Origin: Limnomonas spitsbergensis
Taxonomy: Eukaryota > Chlorophyta > Chlorophyceae > Chlamydomonadales
Length of the DNA: 64,000 nt
Direction of reading: 5' to 3'
Assembly (NCBI GenBank): GCA_037349105.1
Contig: JAYJMM010000110.1
Coordinates: forward strand, 434,001-498,000
The notes beneath the pieces were generated by a model. The model was not told the origin of the DNA. It did no database searches and worked only from the letters and a program-made list of their open reading frames with translations. Positions 32,136 through 45,180 of the stretch are shown here, one piece after another; the first letter of the stretch is position 1; every line of letters starts with the position of its first letter. The translations under genes were made by a program, and so were the position numbers.

Positions 32136-32353
32136 GTAATCGAATTGGGAGAGGTGAGGGCGTAGGGAACAAATTAAGAGATTGTAATTGTCATCTGCCA
32201 CAGGCTGTTTAAATAGACGGGTCGAAGGCCGGATCAGCAGGCCAGCTGTCGGGGCCTGCTGATCCGGTCGTCGGAACATTTAACACTACTTAGATGTGTC
32301 CCATGCAGCGTCTTCTTTCGCTACTCGTCTTTCCGTATCCCTCCATATAACAA
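32136..32353. promoter_or_regulatory. Divergent H2A/H2B promoter, pair 1
   Basis: 218-bp shared promoter. It contains a perfect 15-bp inverted repeat, CCGGATCAGCAGGCC (32229-32243) and its complement (32253-32267), around AGCTGTCGG. The CTGATCC and CAGCTGTCG motifs also occur in both H3/H4 promoters, so they are good candidates for shared cell-cycle control elements. GGATC resembles part of the plant histone octamer, but this is inference. Confidence 0.8.
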
Positions 32354-32737
32354 ATGGCACCCAAGGCACCCGCTGAGAAGAAGCCGGTTGAGAGGAAGGT
32401 CGCGAAGAAGGTCGCTGTTAAGAGCGTCGATGGCAAGAAGAAGAAGAAATCCGGCAAGGCAGTGGAGTCCTACAAGATCTACCTGTACAAAGTGCTGAAG
32501 CAGGTGCACCCCGACACTGGCGTCTCCTCCAAGGCCATGAGCATCCTCAACTCCCTCATGAACGATATGTTCGACAAGATTGCCACCGAGGCTGCTCGCC
32601 TCTCCCGCTACACCAAGAAGCCCACAATGACATCTCGTGAGATCCAGACCGCTGTCCGCCTGGTCCTGCCTGGAGAGCTCTCCAAGCATGCTGTCTCTGA
32701 GGGCACCAAGGCTGTCACCAAGTTCACCTCAGCCTAA
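32354..32737 (+). CDS. H2B: Histone H2B, copy 1
   Basis: 127-residue intronless core histone. It has a lysine/alanine-rich tail ([19 protein letters not shown]), then [48 protein letters not shown] and the C-terminal [17 protein letters not shown] with the conserved ubiquitinated-lysine context. Paired head to head with H2A. It differs from copy 2 by about six substitutions (tail positions 9, 11 and 14, one KKKKK/KKTKK change, ILNSLM/ILISLM and RLSRY/RLARY), whereas the two H2A proteins are identical. Confidence 0.98.
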   Translation: MAPKAPAEKKPVERKVAKKVAVKSVDGKKKKKSGKAVESYKIYLYKVLKQVHPDTGVSSKAMSILNSLMNDMFDKIATEAARLSRYTKKPTMTSREIQTAVRLVLPGELSKHAVSEGTKAVTKFTSA

Positions 32738-32796
32738 GCAGCTCATAGGCTCAACCCAGCTGAAGACCCCATCTGAAGGTCTCATCAAACTAAACC

Positions 32797-32812
32797 GGTG
32801 TTTTTCAACACC
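32797..32812 (+). terminator. Histone 3' palindrome of H2B copy 1
   Basis: GGTGTTTTTCAACACC, 59 bp after the stop codon, preceded by AAACC as at the other plus-strand histone genes. Confidence 0.92.
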
Positions 32813-32864
32813 ACCATTCTTTATCTTGCCATCGCGCTTGCCATTGCATTTTTGTTGGTGATGC

Positions 32865-33600
32865 TGGAGCCAGGCGCGGTAGGCGGCTGCAGACCTGTGT
32901 TCGGTGATGGGGTCCATGGGGCCTCCTCTGCCAGTCCCCTCGAGCTGTGCATGCTTGTAGGCTGCGTCCACTAGCTGTAGCACCTCGGGGACAGGGAGCG
33001 GCTGTAGGTGAAGGACTGCCTGACACAGTTTGGAGAAAACTGCTCCCTGCCCCAACTCCTCCAGTGCCCCCATCAGCTCACTGCACAACGTACGCATGCA
33101 AGCTGCAGGTCGGCCACCATGGCTGCCGCCATGAGTGTGCTGTGCTGCTGTTTTACCGGTGCCACCTCTGGGTTGCAGAATCAGTCTATGTGCTGGAGGA
33201 ACTGGACTGCATTCTGCGTCCAGCTTCCGCATGATCTCCCAGCTGGCAGCGGATGTAGGAAGCTCCGCCGCCTGGAGCAAGTGATGAAGTAGGCTGGATT
33301 GCATTCTGCCCCTTAGGCAGTGCTGTGGTCGAAGGTGACTGGTGGCCCAAACCACATCGCCGTTGTTCACCGCAGGCGCTGCATAGACAGCCGCTAGCCA
33401 GATAGGTGTAGGCAGATGGTGCTGCAGACGCACCCTAGCGGCCATGCTGTGTACTCGCTGCAGGTCGGCAGCCAAAGGCACCTCTTTAGCCTGCATGGCC
33501 TTCCTGATGTTGCTGCTTGCATGCTGAATTTTAAGGCATGCTTCTGCACTGTCTTATTTGGGCCATATACGCAGACGTCAGACCTGGGCTGGTCGGTTTG
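32865..33600 (-). mobile_element. LINE fragment, 5' and 3' truncated
   Basis: Minus-strand peptide segments (VYAAPAVNNGDVVWAT, LRPQHCLRGRMQSS, TSAASWE, ALEELGQGAVFSKLCQAVL) match those of the longer LINE copy at 52.6-53.3 kb (VYAAPAANYDGMVCAT, LRPRHCLYSRMQS). Homology between the two H2B 3' flanks breaks here (near 32,862 and 51,700), marking an insertion or rearrangement junction. Confidence 0.7.
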
Positions 33601-35290
33601 AGCACAAACTAAGGTAGGACAGCAAGCGGAAAAACAGTGATCCCCCTGGGCAAGCAACCAACACACAACGATAGATGACAGGCAGAGTAATAATCTCCAA
33701 CCGTACGTAGTGCAGAGGATAGGCACCAATCACAGAACATGACGGGGACGCAAAGAAGTTAACTACGGTAGAGCACCACCTACAGAATCAAGAAGGCATG
33801 GGCCAGGGTCCAAGTGAAATGTTCTAATAAACCCATGTGATGGGAACCGGTATGTGGAATTTCGATTAGTAACAGTTGCTGCACCTAGGTAAATTAAAAC
33901 GTCAGATACGGCCTCTTAGGGGGGGACTGGGGGGGGGGATAAGTGTGAACTATGCTCACTGCACTAGCAGGCTGCCAGCAAGTGGGAGCTAAAGGCTCTA
34001 TTCTCCTTTTTATTTACATTGACAGCCTTTTTTATTACATTGAGAGGCATTGACAGCCTTTATTATTTACATTGACAGCCTTTATTATTTACATTGGCAG
34101 CCTTTTTAATTACATTGACAAGCATTGACAGCCTTTATTATTTACATTGACAGCCTTTATTATTTATATTGACAGCCTTTTTCATTACATTGACAAGCAT
34201 TGACAGCCTTTATTATTTACATTGACAGCCTTTATTATTTACATTGACAGCCTTTTTTATTTACATTGACAGCCTTTATTATGTACATTGACAGCCTTTT
34301 TAATTACATTGACAGGAACTTTACAAGCAAACTACCGCGTGCATACAATTCTTATCCCAGAATATTTTCATTTGGGGGCATCCCAGGCGACCCTCAATTC
34401 ATGGTCTCCCTTGGCGCCAGGCATTGAATGACACACGGCCTCCATACTGTCTCCCTTGCCCCGATATTTTGTGTTGTAGGTCCTATCCAGGTAATGCAAA
34501 TATTGGGGCGGAGGCTGTTGGTCGTTCTGACAGTATCTTCAACACTGAATCCATGTCACTTTTGGATGCTTTTTGTTTACATTGACAGGAACTCTAAGAG
34601 CAAACTACTGTGTCAATGACGTTACCCCTCTGGGCCTTGCTCAAAAGGGCTCGGCCGCGTAGAGAGTTGGGAGGAAAGATGGAAGCAAACAAAAGGGGGC
34701 AGGACAAAAGGAGGAAAATTGGGAAATAAGGTGAAGGGACAAACAAATGGCTGGAAAAAAATATAAAGGAAGTTCCAACCTCTGAAAACGTCTACGCCTC
34801 AACGATATCTACGGCGTCTTCCACACTCTGGCCCGGGCATCCCACCCAATATAACTCCCGGTATAACTTAAAAAATGTCTCTAGCACCGTTCGGAGGACC
34901 TGCCCAACCCCGCTCCCTAAGTTGATCCTGCACGCTGGGGCATTGAAAGTATGCATGCAACGCGTCCTCCACATGGTCGCTGTCTCCCCTAGCCCAACAT
35001 CGCTGGCAGCAGCGTTTGTCACGCTGCTAACCACTGCGCCGTCCTCTAGTGTAAGCCAACGGCGCCGAGCCGCAGCCTCAAGTTCGTGCGCACGCAAGCA
35101 CACTCCCTTCGGCTGGTGCGGCCCCGGGTAATCTGAAACCAGGTGCGGTAGACTGAAACCATGTGCGGTAGGCGGCCGCAGACCTGTGTTAATTGGCAGG
35201 ATCTCTAGGGTCCCCTACGCCCCTCTGGCCTCTGCCAACTGCATCCACCTGCGCCTGCTCGTAGTATGCTGTAGCGGCCTACCGCGCTTA
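33600..35290 (-). mobile_element. LINE 3' region (C-terminus and 3' UTR), interrupted by a minisatellite
   Basis: 33,600-33,930 and 34,600-35,130 match 51,817-52,600 in the second copy (for example CCGTACGTAGTGCAGAGGAT and TCTGAAAACGTCTACGCCTC). 34,792-35,103 encodes a C-terminal remnant including VTNAAASDVGLGETATMW. The 33,998-34,600 block is absent from the other copy. Confidence 0.7.
33998..34320. repeat. 22-bp minisatellite (TTTACATTGACAGCC)
   Basis: About 13 units of TTTATTATTTACATTGACAG plus CC with length variants. The motif ACATTGACAGGAACT flanks a further 34,312-34,600 segment on both sides, suggesting that segment was inserted into, or captured by, the array. Confidence 0.9.
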
Positions 35291-35339
35291 TTTCCAGTCT
35301 ACGGCGGGCGCCGTGTTGGCGCAAACTAGGAGCCGCACC

Positions 35340-35600
35340 AGCAATAGGGCGTGCGCTGGTGTGCGCACGAACTTGCGGGAGTTACTACGGCTGTTGCTCA
35401 GTGCGGTTAGCATGCACGGCAGGCACGAGAGGACGGCGGAGGGCAATGGTCATAAACGTGAAGAACGCTGCTGCCAACGGTGTTAAGCAAGGGGAGATGG
35501 CGAGCATGTGGATGACGCGCTGCATGTCTGCTTCCATTGCCCTAGCGTTAAGGAGAGGGTTAGAGAGAGAGATTAGGCACCCCCCCCCGGAGGGTGCCAC
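35340..35600 (+). mobile_element. LINE C-terminal fragment in inverted orientation
   Basis: Plus-strand sequence encoding VKNAAANGVKQGEMASMW matches the complement of 34,800-35,080 (VTNAAASDVGLGETATMW). With that copy it forms an inverted pair separated by about 250 bp. Confidence 0.65.
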
Positions 35601-37960
35601 AGACTTTCAACAGTTGTACCGGGGCAGGCTTCATTGGATGAGAGGCTCTGACTTTTGTTGAGGACGTCGTACGCTTTGTTGATGCCTAGTTGTGTTGCTT
35701 TTCTTTGCCTTCTTAGGGAAAAGGCTTGAGAGGGGCAAGGATACTTCGGGCCGCATTTCACTTCATGCCGCCTTTTCCCTATTTCTTTCTCCTTTGTGTT
35801 CTTCTCTTTCTTCCCTCCTACCTTCAGCTAATTTTCTTTTCTTTCAGAGTGAAAGTTGGGTGCCCACGCGGCCGAGCCTTTTTTAGCAGGGCCCAGAGGT
35901 GTAATGTCATTGACTTCACAAGTAGCTGTGTGATGTATGCTGAATTTTCTAGGGGCCCTGGAAAATTTCCCCTAGTAGAAAATAGGCTCAAGGGTTGATT
36001 ATCTTACTTTAAAAATATAATATTCTGATCCCTCAGTGAATTCCTCAATATCGCTCTTTACGCATTTTTACATTACTAATGATCACATCCGGCCGGAAAA
36101 CCACCGGCACGATGCCACCGTGGCTCTGAAACCAAGTATAATAGGAGCGTGTCTCTATACGACTGCTCCTTGTTTGTATCTCATGATGCACGGGATGGAG
36201 AGGAGACCGGGAGGCAGGGACGGTCGACCGGCATCATCTTGATTCTTAGTACCGGACATTGAGGTCATACCAACGGTTGCTGAACCGGCTGGTAATATGA
36301 TCACGATTCTACAGACTCTCGGTATAAAAAGGCATAGACAGACCATAAAATAGTCATGTAAGATCCGGACAAGAAAATGTCCCAACGGAATATGACCACA
36401 TCAATGTGGTCATATTGTTAATAGCCAATTGGCTACCGGTAGCTACAAGATATAGAGTGAAGCCTAGCTACCAGCATCTAACGCTGTAAAGTAAAGTGAA
36501 GCTACCTTCCGTATAGCCTCTATCTAGAATGTGCCCGTGAGATATCAAATTCAGTCCGTGCAGAGAAATACACGAGTACTTTCAATCCTACAAATGGAAT
36601 CCTAGCTACTATCTCTAACTAAAAGTGGTATGGCACTTGTCACGTGTTAGCTCTGTTACACCAAATCTGAGCAGGCTAACAAATAACAATACTCCTGAAA
36701 CCTTATCAGGATAGAAAAGAGAATGCCGAGGCGGCGTGGATTCTGGGCAGTACAGGTTGACGAGACGCCCAAGCCCCGGTCTGTATACCCTTGAAGGATA
36801 AATGGGACTGTGGCGGGTGAGTAAGAACAGGAGGCGATGCATGCCGGCAGTCGGGCGGGCTATTTTTAAGGACACGTAACGACGATGTAATGGATGACAA
36901 ATGCAGATTGAGAGATGGGGGACTGAAAGTAAATTAATTAGGGTAGGGCACGGAGGGGTGGAATACCAAGGAAAGGAAAGCTAGGTGCATGATGTCTTCA
37001 AAGAATGCCACAACGACAAGCACAAATCACCCTTATCATAAAGGATAAATGGCGGGTGAGTGAGTAAGAACAGGAGGCGATGCGTGCCGGCAGTCAGGCG
37101 GACTGTTTTCCAGGTCACGTCAATGATGATGGATGAAAAATGCAGATTGAAAGGGGGAATTGAAAGTTAATAAACTAGGGGAGGGGCATGGAGGGGTGGG
37201 ATACCAAGGACAGGAAAGAGACTGTGCATGATGTCTTCAAAGAAAACGCTACAACAACTGGTGCATCAGGTAAAATTCCACAGAACACGCATTTTTTGCT
37301 AAATTATCGCCGTTTTATCAGATTCAATAATTATTGTATTTGCACTGCCACAGCAAATCGTTTGACCCAACCCAAATCTCCTCCTCTTCAAATTTCTGAG
37401 ATTTACGCTGTTGAAAGTACAAAAAAACGAAATGCAGGACTTTCCATTCAACAGTAAATTGCAAAACCCCGATGACCGTGCATTGCACACAGACAATGTA
37501 GGGCAAATGGGGGTCAACACATCTACTCGCAAGTACGAACATGATCAGCATTCAACGCTTGACATACAAGACGCAGCGAATAGGTGAACGAATCTCCAAG
37601 TCTAAACTAGTTTGAACCTGTTGTTCCCTTCCATACAAGATGTACCATGTCAGACGCAGATAAAGCTCACTGGAATTCAAAAAATCGCGTGGCACACAAT
37701 AAATGAACGAATAGCTCGCAGGCACAGCACCCTACTGCCTACTTTTTCTAACGGCACCTGCGAAATACCAACCAAGAACAGCAGAGCGAGTGACTGCGAG
37801 TCCTCTGGACAAGAACTGCACAGCCGGAATTCTATCATGGAGCGACAAGTTAGGCTTATTTCCTCGATGAGGGAATGAGTTTTCAACTCCTCCCATTGTA
37901 ATTCACTTGCCCCAACCAGCGGTGAGCGGGTAGCCTGGTGCACTATTCGTCCGAGATATT
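35600..37960. other. Spacer with tandem duplication and a palindrome
   Basis: No gene recognised. A two-copy direct repeat of about 220-245 bp spans 36,796-37,016 and 37,042-37,262 (shared GAGTAAGAACAGGAGGCGAT and GTGCATGATGTCTTCAAAGA). A perfect 13-bp inverted repeat lies at 36,389-36,416. The rest is unremarkable. Confidence 0.5.
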
Positions 37961-37984
37961 CTAGTCCCACCAGCTGACCTCCGG

Positions 37985-38225
37985 AGACGCTCTGGCAGAT
38001 CGTCTGAGGATCTCATGAGGCGTCAGGCCCAGCTGCTGCTCCCGCAAATGATGTTGCTGCCGCTGTTGTTGCATCTGCCACACCTGACCAGGACCGCTCA
38101 GAAAGGTCGTCCAGGGATCTCACGAGCAAGGCGGCAGGCCCAGCTGCTGCCGCCGCCGCTGCATCTTCTGCTGCTGTCCTCCGGAGTTGCTCTGAAAGGT
38201 TGTCGTAGGACCTCACAAACTGAAG
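37985..38225 (-). repeat. Three-copy repeat encoding RS.DDLSERLRR-type peptides
   Basis: Minus-strand blocks near 38,207, 38,114 and 38,008 read RSYDNLSEQLRR, RSLDDLSERSWS and (in another frame) RSSDDLPERLRR, joined by Ala-rich stretches. The conserved DNA begins GTGAG[G/A]TCC, which resembles a 5' splice site. It could be a tandem-duplicated exon edge or a short repeat-protein exon; no family recognised. Confidence 0.5.
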
Positions 38226-38649
38226 TGGACAGGTTTGAATTGTGTGAATGAGAGGGGGGGGGCTAGTGTGGATGAGCAGAGGTTTGGCAGGTTATTATAT
38301 TGAGCAGCCTTTACACAACCACAAATCTGCCTGAGTGCCTAAGGAGTGGGCACTTCAAAATGAGCAGGATTTTCAAATTACCAGGCTGAATGAAGGAATC
38401 GGTTAACACAGCATACACAAAGTCAAGTAGGGAAAGCTACCGTACCGTACTGGAAACATTCAGAAAAGGCCATGCAGCAAGCATTTCAAGAACAACAGGC
38501 TGACAGGTATGGCTCAGCTCTCAGAGACACAAATTAAAATTTTAAGGCGTGTACTCGCACGTGAACACAACCAGTGCCCTTATGTTGATGCGGAGGACGT
38601 CATCACTTAAGGGAAACAGTACAGTCCTACAGCAGTACTTCACAGACAA

Positions 38650-38795
38650 GTAAGCTATATTTCTGCTACACTTCAGCTACACTTCAGGTAGAGGTCAGCC
38701 TAACGCCGGCAGGGCTTGGTGCAGCAGACATTGTTGCTTGGGCCATCGGCCGTAGGCCAGTCCAGGTTTGGTCCAAATCAGCCCTGAGGTGGCCG
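38650..38795 (+). repeat. Dispersed repeat copy
   Basis: Blocks CTTCAGCTACACTTCAGG, GGTGCAGCAGACATTGTTGC, GGCCATCGGCCGTAGGCCAG and CCAGGTTTGGTCC follow the order of the reference copy at 22425. Confidence 0.65.
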
Positions 38796-38923
38796 CCCTA
38801 CACCCCCCTTCAAATATCCAGGGCTCCAGTCCACACTAAATGTTTTAGGTTTGAGGGTTGAGGGTTACGGGTTACGGGTTTACGGAAAACACTGTCAGCC
38901 ATGGCCACAAAGGACTCACTAAC

Positions 38924-40248
38924 CTTGTGCCATTGGCAGGGGGCTTAACCATAGCGCCTTGGAACAGAATCTCCATACGCTGAGCAACTCGCTGGTGGGA
39001 GTGCACAGCCGCGGCCGATGGCCGGCAGCTGCTGTTCGATCCTTCTGACGACATGCTGCGTCCGCTCCTACCAGCGACTTGCTGATATGACTGTGTAACG
39101 GAGCCTGCCAGCGAGTGGCCATGCACCGACAGCCGCAGGCTGGGAAAGCCCAACCTCAGATCACTGCCCAAGATAGGCGCCGCCCCCGCCACCATGTGAC
39201 TAGTGCCGGAGCCTGCCGGTAAGCCAATGCTGCGATTGGAGAGGCTTGACGCCACGCTCGATGGCCGGCTGCTGCTGCGGCTGGCTACGCCCGCCGCCTT
39301 CCCGGCGCGGCTGGCAGTGCACGACCTTATGCTAGCACGGCTCGGCAACTGTCCCAAAGCTGGGCCACTGATGTTGGCAGACTTAGACTGCAGGCAGCGG
39401 CCGCTTGCGGTGCTCAGCCTCAGGCACCTTTCAGCGATGCTCTGCAAGTGAAGCCCTGCATCGTAGCTTCTCCCGTTCTGGTTTAACCTGCTCAGCGTGT
39501 TGGTGCGCGTGGCCAATGCAAGCAGGGCAGAGTTCTGTAAGGCTGGGGGCCCGTGCAGTGTGGCCCGATAGACCAGACATGCTGCACTCGCGCAGGCCCG
39601 CATGGCTGAGGCGATGATCTGAGGGGACGGGGGGTCGCCCGCGGGCAGCTCCCACGTCACTGTCAGCAGCGCCTTCGATGGCCCTAGCCGGGAGGTTACA
39701 GGTACTGTGCCAGGACCGCAGCCGCTGGCGGGCTTCTGCGCGCCGCTGTCCTCGCACGTGCTGAGAGAAGTACCGGTAGAGGCATGGGGGCTGCTAAAGT
39801 GAGGCTCACAGTTGCCGCCCGAAAGCGAGGCGCTCGTGCAGGACATGCGGCTACTGCAGCCCGACACCATCGATAACGGAGCCTCTACTGCAGTGGCGGT
39901 GGCCTCGGTCACGGACTCACTCTCGTTCAACAACCATTCAGAAGTGTCCAATATGAAGGAGTCATTGATGAAGGCCGTGCCAAATTCAGTGACGTTGCTT
40001 TGGCTGACGCTCGAATTCTCAGTCGATAGGAGAGCAACCACAGCAGCAGCCATAGCTGCACACCCACCGCTCGTCACCGCTACGGTCCACCCATCAGCGG
40101 CCACCGCCGTAGCCTGCCCGACAGATGCCACTCGCTGCTCGTCTTGTAGTCGGTCACGTCCTGCATGGAACCTGCCCACGTCTGGTTTTGGATCTGCGTC
40201 GGTGCTGCTGGCTTTGACCGCGGGAGAGAAGCAGCAGGCGAAAACCAT
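38924..40248 (-). CDS. Unidentified protein, probable first exon (about 442 codons)
   Basis: An open frame beginning MVFACCFSPAVKASSTDAD and ending at a plausible donor (CACAAG|GTTAGT) in front of the ORF's own stop at 38,872. The N-terminal Cys pair suggests lipid modification or a short anchor. There is a hydrophobic patch (GGCAAMAAAVVALLS) near residue 60 and then Ser/Ala-rich sequence with SRASIRSCTASRAG and SRSSSRPSSVASSLSNRS. No domain recognised. Ser/Ala/Gly-rich regulatory N-termini like this are common in volvocalean kinases and cyclases, but that is only analogy. Downstream exons were not identified; the repeat at 37985-38225 could belong to it. Confidence 0.45.
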
Positions 40249-41540
40249 CGTCTGCGGTTGTTGGGGTGATGGTTGGGCTAGACAAGTAATCAGAAGTGCT
40301 GCTGCGCAGCACAGAAAGCGGCAGAGCAGTCGGGTATGTGACTTTCAGAGGGCAGGCGCAGGTGCGGACTGCGGACGGGGTCACCTGAACCCCATGCAAA
40401 CCCCTCACCCGTGTTGCAGGCTTTCAAAATATGTGTCACAACTCTATCGCTGGCTGAGTGTGTGTTGTTAATTATGCGTATCTAATTGCGTATAGAGAAG
40501 CGAAGTTGCAGCTGTCGCGTGCGTGACACCTTGCGTCATCCGCTGTATGTGTGATCCAGCCTTAGTAGCTGAGTTTCTCATTTCTGCACCTCGGCCTTTG
40601 AGGTCTGACAGGAATAGCCTCTATAAATACAGTCGATTGATTTGCGCTGTAGCGCGTAATGTTTCCGGGACGTTCCAGAAACATCGGACTGACGGACAGA
40701 CAGACAGACAGACAGAGACAGACTGGCTGGCCGACGGATACGGGGTGACTCTGGGGGCTTCGCCCCCGCGACCTTCGGCCGCCCGGGGGGCTCTGCCGAA
40801 AAAGATGGGCAAGGACGCAATGATGTCAGGTGATGGCAGATTGGCAGGTTCATGCGAATAGAGCATGATGCATGTATGATGCATGTTGCGACCATGCATG
40901 CAAAGCTTTCAAATCTTGCTCCTGTCTTGGTGGCTTATGGTTCTTGCATGAGCTGAGATAGCCCGAGGCGGAGGCAGCACCTGCTGGCCCGCCGTGCGTT
41001 GAAAAAAAAGGAAAACGCTCAAGGGAGGGAAACTTCATTCGATCAGGCCCCATAGGATGCTCACATAAGGCTTCAAGCGCTATTCTATGTACGCGTGACG
41101 CTTATCTTTGCTGACGGAACCAATTCTTACTGTCGCAAGCACTGGTAGGTTGGGCAGGCCAGGCCGTGGGGGGGCCGATCTTTGCTGACGGAACCACGAA
41201 TTATTCCTGTCGCAAGGACGTCCCCAATCTTTGCTCCACATGCCAACAACGGATATTCCAACAGCATCTCCTACAAGTTAGTCAATGGCAATACACCTCA
41301 AATCCAGCCGGGCATCACACCTTACCTAAATGATCACATGGCCAAGCCGAACGATCAATCCAACAAGTCGAATCCTCACTACTAGCCTCAATGTCCCATC
41401 CCTAGCATCACAGCCTTGTTGTAAAGTCTAGCTGGTATGAATTCAGGTTAGTTCAGGGCAGTTGCACACATTATGTTGGTTAATTGCTACTATGATGGCT
41501 TTTATCTCGAATAGTAGAATGCAGCGTCAGTTTCTGCTAT
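40249..41540. other. Spacer between the unknown ORF and H3 copy 1
   Basis: Contains a GACA tetranucleotide run (about 40,690-40,725), a GC-rich hairpin GGGGGCTTCGCCCCC (40,755-40,770), and a small direct repeat with TCTTTGCTGACGGAACCA at about 41,105 and 41,180. No gene recognised. Confidence 0.4.
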
Positions 41541-41548
41541 CAATTGTT

Positions 41549-41564
41549 GGTGTTGAAAAACACC
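41549..41564 (-). terminator. Histone 3' palindrome of H3 copy 1
   Basis: GGTGTTTTTCAACACC on the gene strand, 45 bp past the stop. Confidence 0.92.
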
Positions 41565-41608
41565 GGTTTGGTTGATTGGGGACAAGAGAAGGAGGTGGAA
41601 GTGGAGGA

Positions 41609-42569
<961 letters not shown>

Positions 42570-42612
42570 GCAATAAGAGCTTACTACTTCATTATGCTCA
42601 GCACGAACAACC

Positions 42613-42628
42613 GGTGTTTTTCAACACC
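42613..42628 (+). terminator. Histone 3' palindrome of H4 copy 1
   Basis: GGTGTTTTTCAACACC, 43 bp past the stop. Confidence 0.92.
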
Positions 42629-44100
42629 CCAATGACTGTGACACACGTGCTCTAAGGCATTTTGGCTCATTGGCTGGTCTCCAAGTCTTCGTAAATTCCT
42701 GCCCATACATGCTCGGTGGCTCCACGTTTTCTCCAAGCTTTCGAAATAGGGGACTAGAGTACTGGACTAGGTTTTTCCCTTGGACATACACTCGTACAGA
42801 CAGGCTACACACCTCAACAGACATGCAATGCGCCTCATGTAGCACATAAATTGCGCCAATCAAACCAAGTCGCATGACACTGCCTCACCCCATTCATCCC
42901 GCCAACAAAACGAGACAAACAACATAATTGAAGTACAACAGATGCTATGATCAAACCCACCATGGACGCGCCTGCTGCAGTTCCCAGCATTTGTCCATCC
43001 AGGCGAAAAACAGAGTTGCCCATCAGTCCATCGCAGGCACTCCCGCTCGGGGGGATGCAAGAAAAAAATATCAAACACCCCATCCTAATCAAAAGTGAAA
43101 CGGCCCCTGGCTACCCCCCCCCTCCGCCTCCGGGACATAGTATAACCCTCAATTTCCAGTCAAAAAACAGGATTTAAGGAAGGGAGCAGGGTCACTTTCA
43201 ACCAGCCCATCAGTGCGCTGCTAATGGTGTCGATAATTGTAGCTAGTTCACAAATGTCAAGCGGTAAACAAAAGAATATACTATTGCTCTAGCTACCACC
43301 TGCCAGCTACCTATACTAGCTAGAGACCACGAAGCTCCAGAACTAGATGACTCATCACGCATGAGTGGCATCAAACTAGCATACCGTATAACATGAGCAT
43401 GCTGATATTGTGCTGCTTCAAAAGCCTGGTCTTCTGATTTTTTTTTAACAGAAAATTCCAAAAGCTTTCTTTTTCTTTACCCCCTTCCCCCCCCCCCTTT
43501 GACCCTCCATATCTTCCAGCCCCCTGGGCCAATTACAATTTTAGGACCCGATATGGAAAGCTCTCGTCAAGCACTACAACTTTCGATGATGGGGTGTATT
43601 CAGTTGTTTTTTGCCCCCCTCCCCCTTGAAAAAAGATACTAAATTTTCCCAAATGGGCATATTTGTTTGTTACCCCCCTCCCCCCTCATTTCCCCTCCAT
43701 ATCTCCCAGCCCCCCAGGCCAAAAACAATTTTAAGATAAGATTTGGAAAGCTCTTGTCAAGCTCCATGACTTTCGAGGATGGGGTGTATCCAGTTTCGTT
43801 TTGCCTCCCCATCGAGGGAATTCACAGAATAGACGTAGCCCTTCCATCTTGACTGAGAGCAGCAAGGCATAACGAAGGAGGAGCATGGGCTTTCTTGGGA
43901 AGGATTTGGGGAAGGAGCACGGCGGTTCCTGAAGAGGGGGCGGCATTTAAAGAGGGCTCAGGCGGGGTTCTAGGGCAGATTCTAGCAGCTTCTAGGTAGA
44001 TGTCGGTGGCAGAGCCAGGGTTCCGGAGCTCAGATTTCCGATGTATTTGAAGTACAATAGACGCGAAGAAGTGCACTATGGGATCTGTCACGTGCTAACC
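42629..44100. other. Spacer with a two-copy direct repeat
   Basis: About 43,480-43,615 and 43,672-43,812 are direct copies (shared CTCCATATCT[T/C]CCAGCCCCC, AAAGCTCT[C/T]GTCAAGC, ACTTTCGA[T/G]GATGGGGTGT) with C-run junctions. No gene recognised elsewhere in the stretch. Confidence 0.5.
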
Positions 44101-45180
44101 GCTTTTCAGGTGATAAAGAAACTCGGGAGGAAGGGAGGCTCAACTGCCTCCGTCAAGTCGTCAAGCCTGGAGGTGGGTGTGCCCAACTACCCATCAAATC
44201 AAAGCATGATGAAGGGGATTTTTAGTGGCACGCGTCATACCTCGGAGGTGTGTTTGCCCTGCCAAAACCTGAGGCTCTATACCTCAATAAACCTACCTTA
44301 CAACATCAACCTTTTACCCTAACAGCCAGCTCTCCGGGCAGCATTGCTATATTGTGCAGGAACCAAGCCAGCCCGAAAGTTTAATTGCTGCACAACCAAT
44401 GCAGAACCAGGCCCATCACCCTTGGCAACCAGCGCACAAGCAGAGGCCCCAAGCAACCTTCCACAGTGCAGTGACCTCTGCACTCTGCTGCAACAGAACC
44501 ACCGCCACCGATAGCCAGCAAAGGCCGCCGATAGCCAGCCACCGATCGCCAGCTGCTGACTTCCAGCATGCAGCACACGCACCGCGCCTCAACCAACAAA
44601 CCCTTTTACCTTGCAGCTCTCCTCCCCCTCCAGCCTTCTGCAGCTATCCCCCCCCCTCACACACACACCTTGCCGCTCCTCTCCGCCCACCCTCTGTCCC
44701 CCTGCCATTCCGCAACTCCTCTCCGCCCATCCTCCTCCCCAAACATTTGCAGCTCTCCTCCCCCAACTCCCTCCCCACCCTTCCACCAATTCTCTCCCTA
44801 AACCCTTGTCCACCCCCCTTTCCGCAGCTCCCCTCCCCTCCACCCTCATTTCACTTTGCTGCTCTCCTACATCCATAATCTCCTCCCCCCACCGATATCA
44901 GACCCCCCCCCACACACAGTCACAAACACCTTACACCTCTCCCACATCCACACTCTGCTCCCCCCAGTGACATCTGCCCCCCCCCACCTTGCTGCGCCAG
45001 ACTCTCCAGAAGCTCCTCATACGAACCGTGGAGCAGGGGCTTGCCTATGGACCCGCGGCTTGGTCCCGAATATCAGGAAAGGAAGCATACCAGTTTGTCT
45101 ATTTTCAGGGGAAAGGAGCTGGAGCTTTAGTAGGTTTGCGGCATTTTACATCAAAATTGCACGCTAGCGCGCAACGGGGT
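44101..45180 (+). other. Possible exons in a pyrimidine-rich stretch, gene not identified
   Basis: 44,110-44,172 has exon-like borders (CTTTTCAG acceptor, CTGGAG|GTGGGT donor) and reads VIKKLGRKGGSTASVKSSSL. 44,998 onward, after GCGCCAG, reads TLQKLLIRTVEQGLAYGP. Between them lies a C-rich tract (44,600-44,990) with repeated GCAGCTCTCCTCC and CTCCGCCCA blocks that look like multiplied 3' splice sites. I recognise no family and cannot confirm one gene. Confidence 0.25.
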
